From NCBI RefSeq assembly GCF_041146795.1, contig NC_135168.1, positions 37,898,370-37,962,369 of the forward strand: a stretch of 64,000 bases of DNA, in the 5' to 3' direction. The notes beneath the pieces are model-generated. The model was not told where the DNA came from. It saw nothing but the letters and a program-made list of their open reading frames with translations, and did not search any database. Source of the DNA: Maylandia zebra. Taxonomy: Eukaryota > Chordata > Actinopteri > Cichliformes > Cichlidae. A program made the position numbers and the translations under genes. Of the stretch, positions 48,701-64,000 are shown piece by piece (position 1 is the stretch's first letter; every line of letters starts with the position of its first letter).

Positions 48701-49052
48701 GGCTGGATTGGGTTTACTGGTTAGTTCAGTCACTGGGTAAAAGAGGGTGAGAGTGGGGTGGAGCTGGAGGATAAACCAGGAATCGCATTATCTTACTTTC
48801 TGCAAATAAAGATCACAGCATACAGGTTATTCTCGGGACCTGGGAGTCACTTTGGTGCCCTACCTTGAATATTTCCTTTCCCTTGACCAACAGCTCGATG
48901 TCTCTGGACCCCAGGTGACACTTGACCTCTTTAGCAGTGGTCCCGTGAGGCACGTTGACTTCAATGAAGACCTCATCCATGGTCTGGTACCAAGAGCCCC
49001 ATGGCGTCTTGCAGGGGACGACACCGCTCCTCTCCTCGAAGTGTACCGACAT
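45721..49052 (-). CDS. nudcd2: NudC domain-containing protein 2, four exons, 157 aa
   Basis: NudCD2 is an Hsp90 co-chaperone with a p23-like CS domain; it stabilises LIS1. Exons in transcript order: 48864-49052, 48361-48409, 47945-48096, 45721-45804; 474 nt in phase. The start MSVHFEERSGVVPCKTPWGS is followed by the CS domain (QTMDEVFIEVNVP, SRDIELLVKGKEIF, GTTVSDEATWTLEDK). The C-terminus is NPGFDFSGAEISGNFAGGGP, then DFSSLQK, stop TGA 45721-45723. The length equals human NUDCD2. Intron 3 holds a SINE-like fragment and a Tc1-like element. The gene is convergent with ccng1 and head to head with the GABA-A alpha gene (about 670 bp between start codons). Confidence 0.95.
46030..46180 (+). repeat. 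Fragment of the teleost SINE-like repeat in nudcd2 intron 3
   Basis: Recognisable phrases are TGTTAGCCCTGCAACAGACT, GGTGACCTGTCAG and a closing GATGAACTGATGGATGGAT. This is the middle and tail of the family seen at 4860 and 27300. Confidence 0.65.
46705..47774 (+). mobile_element. Decayed Tc1-like transposon in nudcd2 intron 3
   Basis: This is the same family as 37465-38958 but in plus orientation. Clear landmarks are TATCTAATCAGCCAATCACA, GAGAATGGTTTGAAAAAGAG, CTGTCAGCTAAGAACAGGAA, CTCAAATGGCCTCCACGGTC and ACCTTGTTGAATCTGTGCCA. It ends in GTGTACCTAATGAAGTGACC and AGTGTA. The left terminal repeat is lost and internal deletions and stops remove any coding capacity. Confidence 0.88.
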
Positions 49053-49723
49053 GCTACGGCTGCACGCCGGCTCACGGGTCGGCTAACCTCCGCTGACCAG
49101 CTTCCAGCGTGAAACCGAGCAGGTCGAAGATACGCTGGAGGCTTGCTGTGCGGTTAACTGTTACAGTTGCCTATATGTTTTGTTTTGTTTTTAACTTTAA
49201 AGGTCTGTTTTTAAGTTGGTGTATTTTACCTCTCCCTGTGGTGTTTTCCCCTCACAAGCTCCAAATTTCTTCTTTTTCTCAGTCTCGGTGTCATTTCCGG
49301 TTGTGAAAATCACGGAAGCTGCAGCGCCATCTACTGCCTGATAGGATGAACCAGTAATTAGAAAACCTTGCTCCTATGAGACACACCATAGACTCTTTAG
49401 CTAGGATTTTTCTTTCTTTTTAATGTTACTGAAATGTCACGTGTTGTATTTATTTCCTGTTTTTAATGCTCCTATTTTAACTATTATTAGTTAGTTATTT
49501 TAACTAAATAAAGCAACTAAATCCGGAGTTTTTCTAAAAATGGAGTGGATTTTCTAATCTGTTAATTAGATTACACTCCCTGCCTCGTTGTTTCCTGCGT
49601 CCATATGCATACCTACTGGTAACTTTAGCGACACATAAGCAGAAATCCTGCTCTGAAGTGGCTCTTTTTTCTTTTTCTTTTTTTTAATTTTATGAACTTG
49701 TGAAACCTGATTCAAAACCTAGG

Positions 49724-55223
<5,500 letters not shown>

Positions 55224-58200
55224 ACATCCTGTTCTTAATTACACTGGTACATCTATTTTTGTCTATTTGTTATGTCTAATAGGGCAAAGGCAAAGTGTAT
55301 AGAAGTCCAGACATTTAAAAGGTAAGTAATCATCAATAATTCGTGGAAAAAAACAAGGTGGAAACGAAATGCGTGATGCCAAGCATGAGCTTATTCATCT
55401 GTGCTAGAGAGCTCCATTTTGGTCCAGACACCACTAAGCACAAAACTAAGACACATCTGAGTACATCTGCTAAAGGCTGCACTTTTATTTCAGTACATCA
55501 GAGAGGAAATGGGCACCACTGGCTTTTGCCCTAACATGATAAATACATTTTCCAGTTCAACAAAGAGTTTCTCTTCTTTCCTTTTCACGCTGCTTAAAAT
55601 AACAGGTATAAATAAAAGACATTGATTTAAATTAGACCACAGTCCCCTTCAAGATGGTCTCCTTGAGCAGCCCTGCATCGTTCCTAGCGTTCCTGCTATT
55701 TATGGAGCTCAATATTCAAGTTCTAACCTTCATTTTGTGGATAATTACAAGCGACAGGAGTTTTTAAGCAGATGACTCCACAGAGCGCAGCCAGGGCTTT
55801 CACAGGGTTGGATCACAATGTCCTGAGAGGTCTGAGGGAGAACATGCGCCGTTGTGCTAACAGAGGATTCAAAATGCAGGGGTTTTAGCCACAAGACACA
55901 ATCTGCACTCACTCTACCCCAAAATGAAATTTTACTTCAACAGTGCACCTTAACAGACTCACACATGCCAAAGGGTTTGGACAGGACATCTGATCTGGGG
56001 AGCAATCTAAACATAGCGGGGGACATAAAAGTGGTGCAGCGCTGCACAAGTAGACTGTGGGTTTGCTGTTTTGAATATATTCGTAAAGATTATCCAGACA
56101 AGATAACCTTATGAAAAAGACACAACCTTTCAAATGTATTTCTCCTTGTTTACATCTCAATGTAAATGGTTAAATCCTACCTTCTGAGTCATGCTGAAAG
56201 CAGTGAAAATGGCTGATATAGAGCTGGAGGGTATCCAGTATTCTGCAGATGAAGTTAAAAACATCTTACGGTAAACAAAAAAAACAAAAAAACGTGTACA
56301 CGCATACTTAGTCCGTGTCTCAAAAAGCCACAATCCTGTCTTGCTAATATAATAGTTTCAGTGGAACCATAACTACCCACAGTTTTTGTCAAACACTCAT
56401 CTAGGCAGTAAAGACATCAATAATTTCTAATGCTGAAACAGCCCCGGGAGCTGTAGGCGAAAAAGGAAAAGAAAAAAAAAGGAAAAGGAGAATGATGTTA
56501 GGTGGCGTTGCTGCTGCATTGATGCCAGCGCTGAGGCTTTTATCATCATCATCATAGATTTACAATACAACAACAGGCTGGACTCTCAGCTAACTTGAGA
56601 GGAAAGTAAGCATCACGCTCTGGTTTCTTTTAAGTACGGTTTACCTGAGGGAGGGTGGCTGTGTTAGTGACAACAAACCTAAGTTTACTTTGTGCATCAA
56701 CCACACGAACAAGCTTCTCTTCTTCACTTTCCCACCTATAAGTGAGCCGCTTATAGAGCGCAAAGCTCCATGTCCAAGAAGGAAAAAGAGAGGTACAGTA
56801 CAAAAAGACAGAGAGAGGCTGAAGGAGAGATGGTGGGGGAGAGATCTGTTATGTAACACTGGGGAGTGCAAATCTGCTCATCATGCTTCTCATGTTCCTG
56901 TCAGAGAATTTTTATGGTTGTTTTGTTTATAACGTTCTGCAGAATAATGAGAGAGACAAGATGGAGAGCATGAGAGCAGCTGCATCACATCTCTCCCCCT
57001 TTATATTTTCGCCATGTCTCTCGTCTGCTACTTTTTTCTTTTTCTTTTTTTTTAAGGAGAGGACAGGGAGCATGGTAACAGTTTTGGCTGTGCAGTATAC
57101 TGCAGAGAGAGCATCTCTGAATGTGGAAACAGAGAGGCTTCTGTACACTCTGCTCACCCCCCCCTCCACTCTGCTGTATTCTGGTGTTGCAGGGTTATGG
57201 AGCTAGACTGAGAAGACCTGGAAAAGGGCATGTGCAGCCTGAGAGACCTTCAGCATCCAGCCGGCTTCACCTCACCCTCCTCTGCCTCAGCGAACGAGCT
57301 CTCAGCATTCACTGTGCTCTCATCTGACAGAGGAAATGAATCAGAAACTCATTTATTCTCCCGCTGCACATCTATTCATTTCACAGGCTATGACCACTGC
57401 CCACTTGTGTTCTGATCAGTAGCTGAAGAGCCGCCCTTTCACGGGCCTCGGCCACTTTAAAACCCCACCGAGGCACACATGACAACTTCTGAGACCCCCG
57501 GACCGAAGCTGACGACACACACACACACACACACACGGTATGCATGACGCCCACACACACGCACAAACCAAGAAACACATCAAAAAGATGTGGATGATAT
57601 AATCTATGATGGCTTTAACTGGTGGTGATGCAACAGTGAACCAACACTTTCAGAAACCTGCCCTCTACAGAAGCACAGCTCCCACTACAACAACATCAAA
57701 GGCAATTTAGAGGAGGCTGCATCCCTCCTTGAAGGCTCAAAAATGTACTGAAACCTGAAAAAGAAGAAGAAGAAGAAGAAGAAGACTTGTGGGCTTGTGT
57801 TTTCCACCCCACATTTCTGCTTTGGTGCTCCCCTTGCATTTCCAGAAGTACAGCAGGTCCTCTGGAAACACTGCAGGGAGGAGTACGATATATACCCATG
57901 GGTGATGGTGGTATTCTTTTCCTATTTTTGTATGTACGATGCATAAAAGATAGTTGTGTAAAGGTAGGCTCGTGTACATGTGATGGATTGATTCTGTTTT
58001 TCACCACTTAATATATCCGGTAAGATGAAAACAGAGGGAATAAAGTTGTTCTTAACTTAATCTGACCATTTTAAACCCTGCAGTTTTTTCCATTCTTCGA
58101 CCTTGTCAGGAAATAGACAAACTCATCTGCCGTGTAATCAGCACGAAGAATAAAAGCAGCCTAAACGAACGCGGTTGTCGGTGTTTTCACTCCTGCCACA

Positions 58201-58411
58201 AACGCTTGTTTCTTCATTACGCACATTCACTTGTCCCTTTAATATTTTTCTCTGCAATGGAAACTGCTCATCCACCATCATCAGTCTCCACTCTTTGATC
58301 TTGGGCTGGCTGCACGCATGCGCCCCTCATTGGCTCCTCTGCACTGTCTGGAGTAAGTTGGATGTGCGCTCCCCTCACTCGCATCCCGAAGGCGCCTCAA
58401 AAACTGTTGCG
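55224..58411. other. Interval between the alpha subunit gene and gabrb2
   Basis: No credible exon was seen. It contains a (CA)n tract near 57518-57537, a (GAA)n tract near 57764-57785 and T-rich runs. The last 250-300 bp before 58412 should hold the gabrb2 promoter and 5' UTR; there is no clear TATA box at a useful distance. Confidence 0.5.
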
Positions 58412-59235
58412 ATGGGGAGGATCAGGAAAAACCACTTTGGGATTTTGACTTTTTCTTTACTAGTGACTTTTGTGTGGGCTCAAAGGTAATCTCGTTTTTT
58501 GCGTCTGTGTGTCTTGCATGCGATTTTAGCTCTGTGAACGCGTGCCTGGCGCGTGACATTAATGCGCTATTTTTTTAATATGTGGTTCTTTTCTTGCATT
58601 ACACCACCCTTTTCTCCGCAGCATCAAGGATATCAAAGATCCGAGCAATATGCCTCTGGTAAAAGAAACAGTGGACAGGCTGATGAAAGGATACGACATT
58701 CGGTTGAGGCCAGATTTCGGAGGTAACGAGCAAATTGAAAACGGGAATGTCATGTTTTCACGCCCTCCTGACGTGCGATACATGTTTAATGAATCGCAAA
58801 ATCTGCTTTCATTTACATAATTATCCCTTCACAGTCAAATAGGCCTTTCCGATTAGCCCAAGAGAGATGATGTGCATATATTTCATATGATGATGGGGGG
58901 CTTTTAACGTGATCGATACCGCTCATCAATGTTTGATTACGCCGCTAAATAAATGAAATTAACACCATTTAAGCTCATCTGTGTATCAAGCGTGTAGGGG
59001 TTTTTTTTCTTGATCGGGCTGATGATGCACAAGCCTTCTGTAGGTGCGGGGTTCGGAGAGGAACCTGCACTGGCGTCACGAATTTGTTAAAATTTACATG
59101 ATGGTGAGAATAATTCATGTCCCGTGTTAATGCCTCCTTTTTCACCACCCCCTTCCTTCCTTCACAGGTGCCCCGGTTGCTGTGGGGATGAATATAGACA
59201 TAGCCAGCATAGACATGGTCTCAGAAGTCAACATG
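58412..59235 (+). CDS. gabrb2: GABA-A receptor beta2 subunit, first three coding exons (gene continues past the window)
   Basis: Beta subunits form the GABA-binding interface together with alpha subunits. Exon 1 is 58412-58485 ([20 protein letters not shown], a signal peptide ending VWAQ). Exon 2 is 58622-58722 ([28 protein letters not shown]). Exon 3 is 59168-59235 ([23 protein letters not shown]). They join in phase to 81 codons. The exon borders after RLRPDFG and VNM are standard for this receptor family. The signal peptide (RxRKxxFGI) resembles beta2 more than beta1 or beta3. The exon 4 sequence (DYTLTMYF...) is absent up to base 64000, so intron 3 is at least 4.7 kb. Confidence 0.92.
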
Positions 59236-62200
59236 GTAGGTGAATCTTTATTATCATTACCGCCCGCTTCATGTTGCCAAATGTACCTGGCACGGCCGCT
59301 ATATCCTCTGAAGTGAGCTATACTTATCATGGGGGCAGTATACGTGATGGAGCCAGGTCGTTAATTACATTTAGAGGTGGGGGGGATATAAAAAAAAAAA
59401 TGTGAAGGCTTCCGTCCCCCCTCCTACTACCCCAAACACATCATCGCCATCCTCTCCTCAGTCTCCGCATTTGCAGTTCTGGTGTGTTGCTGCATTTGAA
59501 TTCAAAACACACACTCACTGGCGCACTCGGACGCACAGCCCCGGCTGCGCGCACGGAGAGAGCTGCTTCTGTGTGTGTGTTTGTGTGCGTGTCACTGCTT
59601 CACGTTGTCAAGCCTCGGTGCTGTAATTTTGTTGCCTCTCTCTCACACACACGCACAAAACACGCAAAAAAGAAGGAGACCTAGAACACCACCTTTCCTC
59701 TAAATGCGCATAATTTCGCTCTTTTTAATTCAACGGCCAATCTCATCATCAACCTCTACACAAGCGATCTCCCCTCTATTTGTCAGATGACGTCAGCAAT
59801 TTGTTATTAATAAATGTATAATCACACGACGGTGGAAAAGAACCACCCCCCCCCCCCCCCCACCACCACCACCACCATCACACACACACAAAAGAAGGAG
59901 GGTGTGTGTGTGTTTTAGTTCGGGGGTGCACAAAGATGTAGAACTTCTGCGACTTGGAGATAGGGCAGATGGGTGGGTGGGGGGGGATTTAAGCAGCCCA
60001 TGCAAGAGCACCACCTATTGATCCGTGTGACTGACAGACAGACGGACCACTGCAGCACACATGACACTGCCAAGCACTTTAAGCTACTTCACTGCAGCTG
60101 TAGGGCATCAAATACTGTCTGCCTCCATTGTAAAATTAGTGGTTTTGCTCATGGGAGGAGGGGGTGGGGGGTAATGAAAATATTAAGGCCATATTGAAGA
60201 AATCCGAGTGTGAGAAAAGATGATTTCTAAAGCAGCCTCTCTGCAGGGCAACATAATAGATGTGTTATATAAGAGCGTGAAAAACAAGTTTGCCACCAGG
60301 AATGGAAGGAGGTGTGTTTTCTATCATTAACAGAAGCTTTTTCTTTTTTCTTTTCCTTTTTTCTGAGCTGACGTCTAGTTCATTTTGCTTGTCAGATTTT
60401 GATTTGGCAGCCCGTTAAAGCCGCTGTGTCTGACGGTCGTTTGAAAGCGGACAGAGTGGGCTTTCTTTCTTTTTTTTCAGCAGATAGATACGACAGTGAT
60501 GTGAGTTTGCTTTGGGTGGGGAAAAGCACTCAATGGTCAGAGCTTCTCCTTTGATGGAAATGATTCATTTTGGTGGAGGATGCTGCCAGAACGGAAGTGC
60601 CTTGGGGGTCCGGGGAGATTTGAAATAGAAACCCCTCACCAGCTTCCGCCTCTCCTTGTCTCTCTCCCTCCCTCTCCCTCCCTTCCTCTTTCCCTTCTCC
60701 ATCCTTCCCTCCCACCACATTGACTGGATCCCTGGATGTGACTCTGGACTCAGCAGCCATGTAATCTACCTCTGCCTTGCTCCAAAGGGTTATCTTACTT
60801 AAGAACTAGGCATCTATGCAGGCATTCATCTGGAAAAAAACACTGCTTCATACATCCATGTGTGTGTGTGTGTGTCTGTGACAAAACACAAAAATGAGCG
60901 CAAACAGTGAATGGCGACTGACGTCATGCAACTCCCCGTGGCTATGAGAGAGCATTCATCTCTCTCATTTCTCAGAAAAGCTCTCCCTGCCAAATCGGCA
61001 CAAGCGTCCCTCTGACACGACAGACAAATTTAGACAAAAAGAAAGGGAAAAAAAAGTCTAAGTTCTTGTGGACTTGTGCTACGTTGTGAAAAATCCTCCT
61101 TGCAACTTACATAACACGCTGGAATTTCCTCCTCCTCCTCCTTCTATCTTCACGTCCGGCTTCTCTTTGGTGCAGTAGAGGATAACAGCAGTTGACAAGA
61201 TTGATCTCGGAGAAATCAATAATATCACCGTGCGCCATGATCACGAGGATGGAGTTGGTGACCTGTGCTTGGTGCAGGGCTGCTTTGATCTTCCTCATCA
61301 GGGGCAGCTTGCTTTTAAGATTAAAGTGCTGAGAGGGAAAACAACAAGGAGAGAGAGAAGCGAGGATGAAACTGGTGATGAAGGCGGCGAGGAGCGGGGT
61401 GGGAGGGATGTGAAGGTTACTGTGATCAGTTTCGGTATCTCCTCTAATGATATCTGCACACATGGTGTGAGCTGAACTAAAGTTGCTGCAGACCTTTGTG
61501 CCAGCACAGAAGATCAGGAGTGTCCTTCCTAAACGCACTGGCGCTTTTTTCCATTTTGACATCTAGTATTAGCACACGTGTGTATTCCTTGTCAGTTATT
61601 TTCAGCTTCCCCACTGAAATTATACAACCTTAAAACTTGTATCAAAACCCAAGATTTTTGTGGCAGAGTCACCTAATGAAATGGAAATTTTCTGCATGCT
61701 TGTGCATAATTCCCCACACTCTTTTGGAGGTCTGCTGTATTTTAAAGTAATCTATGGGACCTTTGTAGTCCAAGGTTTGGCTACAAACCACAAGTTTGTT
61801 ATGACTTTGGTGCAGGGTAGGGGGTTAAAAACAGAGCAAATTAGATGACTGCAAATGTGCATCATGCAGTCTTGTCTAAACAGTGTCATCAGAGATAGCC
61901 ACTGGAAAAACAGGCATCAAACAATGTCCATGACATTGTTTGATGCCTGTTTTTTTTTTCTTCTGCCTGTAATGCCAAGCTGGCAGTTAGAAGAAAATTG
62001 ATTTTTTGTAATTTGTGCAAGTGATCAAAATTAAAATGAAGAATGCAGAGATGTTAAACTTGCAATAGTTAAGCTGATTTTGAAGGTGCTGTCCACCTTC
62101 ACCATCTTCAAGATCAAAAAATGTTCTGCAGGCTACCCTCAGAGCAAAGGCTAACTTTCTGAAAGCAAAACTGAAAGTCTAAAGATATATTCAGATGGGA

Positions 62201-64000
62201 ATGATTTCTGAAGAAGCTTTTCTAGGGATAAATCCAACTTCATCCAAGTCATGTCTGTTTCCAAATGAATGCAGTTTGTGGAGGGGAAGGAAAATGGAGG
62301 AATCAGCTGTATGCAGGGCCATCTCCAGGATGTTTTCATAAGGGTGGCCATATGGGGGCCACTGAAAGTATTTGGGGTGGCACACCAAAAACATAATTTC
62401 CAGTTTTATTATGCTGTTGTCAAGTATAGGTTACCTGAAAAATATGACAACAAAGATACAAAAAAAGGTAATAATCTGTGTTAATTGATTGACTGATTGA
62501 CTGATTGGGAGTCCCAGGCATCACTTTAATAATTCTCAGTATTAGATCGTGTAAGAGTGTGAACTGTTACCTCTCCAGGGATTGGCACCAGCTTTTCTGC
62601 AACCTTATTACATTATTACCAACATAGGACAGGAAGGGGAGGGCAGCAAATTTTGCGGGGTGGCCAATGCCCCCACCCCCGGTGGCACCCCTGGCTGTAC
62701 GAAGTGATCTTGAAATCAGCTGTTTGTGTGCAGGCCCGCTTTCATGGTGGTGTGCAGCACTGGGTTGCAGACAGCTGCTCGCTCCTCTAATTAACGCTAA
62801 AAACGCCTCTGGTGGAGAATGAACTCTGCATTTTGAACGGGGGGTGGCTGATTGAAGACATTGTGGCATTTTTGTTTTATTTTATTTATTTATTTTTTGC
62901 TCTGACATGAAAGCCATGGCGGTTGTGGGAATTGTAGTTTTGCTGCTCCTCTTGCTGTTTCAGTGCCTGTTCACATGTGTTTGTGCCACAGCTGTGAAGT
63001 AGTATACATGTATGTATATATATATATATATATATATATTTGCACATTCTTGTGCGGTCTGCAGCACTGGCCTGCTCAGGCTCAAAGGTCAGCCATGTTG
63101 TGGGGCCATAAAAATGTGCAGGTCAGTCAGCGCTGTGGTAGCAGCCTCGCCTGCATGACATTACAAATGTGCTATTTTGAGAGGAAAGTGTCCTCCGAGT
63201 CCGAGGTGTGACCACACATCTTTGCTGGGTGGGCTGTGCTGACTCACTGGGGTTAGTGCAAAATATGGCACAGATATGATATCATGGCCGAGACCCCCAA
63301 CCCCAACCCTACTCCACGGTTTATCAATGTCTGTCTGTCTGTCCTCTCCATCACTCATCTCCCTCACTTAGCAGCTGAAGTTTGATTTGCATAATGCTGT
63401 TTGTTTTTTCGCTGAAACCACAGATCCAGGAACCCAAACCCTGGTTACGGTGCATTAAAAAGTGTTCTGCACACAGCCGGTGCAGCTGATTAAATACAAG
63501 TCGAGTCTGTTGTCTCAGCAATGCATCAGCGCTGCATAATAATGCCTTCAGTATGCAATCCATATGTTGAGCATAGCTGTGCAATGCAAGGCAGGAATGG
63601 GGAGGAAGTTAAATGAGTATTTTCACTCCTCTTTTTTCCCCTCTTTTCCTTCCCGGTTGTTAATTACATGTAAAATACCTGAGGTTTGTGGTTGTTAAGA
63701 GGCACTGCCTGTACTATAATACTGTTCTCTGAATGTTAATTAGCTGGCTGTGAATTAAAAGATTTAAACAAACCAGCTGTGGTGGCTTCTGGGATGGAGG
63801 AATTAGTGGGGCGTGAGTGTAGCTTTTTATTAAGATCTTTATCCCGACTGGTGTGTTTCTTTACGTGAGTAACGGGATCTGGCCGTCAGATAACGGCGGC
63901 CGATGACCAGAGGGACAGGAACGGCCGTGCAGCACGTCCGTGTGATGCAGCTTCGCTTGTGTGTCTGTGAATTAGCAACCATTTTGATCTTGTTTGTCCA
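59236..64000 (+). other. gabrb2: gabrb2 intron 3, 5' part
   Basis: No exon was found. It contains a C-run and (CA)n region at 59847-59910, TG runs, a perfect palindrome at 61906-61954, a possible decayed transposon at about 62310-62700 (GGGGTGGCC phrases on both sides) and a (TA)n tract at 63016-63041. Confidence 0.6.
61906..61954. repeat. Perfect 23-bp inverted repeat with a 3-nt spacer
   Basis: The left arm 61906-61928 (core ACAGGCATCAAACAATGTC) and right arm 61932-61954 (core GACATTGTTTGATGCCTGT) are exact complements around CAT. It lies in gabrb2 intron 3, just before a T-rich run. Confidence 0.95.

Overview
This window is a piece of a ray-finned (teleost, probably percomorph) fish genome. 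The support is split genes with GT/AG introns, teleost-type transposons (Tc1-like, Tigger/pogo-like, Penelope-like, an RTE-like LINE), long dinucleotide repeats, and recognisable single-copy vertebrate genes. No bacterial, plasmid or viral gene was seen. Exon coordinates were worked out by hand from splice consensus, reading phase and remembered vertebrate protein families. No search or transcript data were used.

Layout. 1-4003 (+): 3' part of a GVIN/VLIG-type interferon-inducible very large GTPase, with one in-frame TGA just before its last 113 codons. 4004-8313: gene-poor, with old repeats and a 5'-truncated Penelope-like element. 8407-16300 (-): hspa4 (Hsp110 family chaperone, 19 coding exons, 846 aa) with a perfect heat-shock element upstream. 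16395-16985 (-): decayed LINE. 17936-19735 (-): uqcrq (complex III subunit, 82 aa). 20025-20660 (-): Tc1-like remnant. 21487-24890 (-): gdf9 (oocyte TGF-beta ligand, 435 aa). 24900-29300: mostly non-coding. 29309-30682 (-): sowaha (ankyrin protein, 457 aa). 31882-40250 (+): septin8, with at least two candidate alternative last exons lying beyond a nested transposon. 41530-45440 (+): ccng1 (cyclin G1, 299 aa). 45432-49052 (-): nudcd2 (157 aa), convergent with ccng1 across a palindromic poly(A) signal. 49724-55223 (+): a GABA-A receptor alpha subunit of the alpha4/alpha6 type. 58412 to the edge (+): first three coding exons of gabrb2 and most of a very large intron 3.

The gene order combines two human chromosome 5 neighbourhoods. 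HSPA4, UQCRQ, GDF9, SOWAHA and SEPTIN8 belong to 5q31.1. CCNG1, NUDCD2, GABRA6 and GABRB2 belong to 5q34. The join lies between about 40.3 and 41.5 kb. The genes do not form one pathway. They are neighbours by ancestry, except the two GABA-A subunits, whose products can share a pentameric chloride channel.

I did not find a convincing new multi-gene system. The points most worth a second look are the palindromic poly(A) signal shared by ccng1 and nudcd2, the alternative septin8 C-termini, a 244-bp insertion made only of inverted Penelope termini with a 13-bp target duplication, a perfect 23-bp palindrome in gabrb2 intron 3, the stop-free 75-bp septin8 intron, and the in-frame TGA of the GVIN-like gene.
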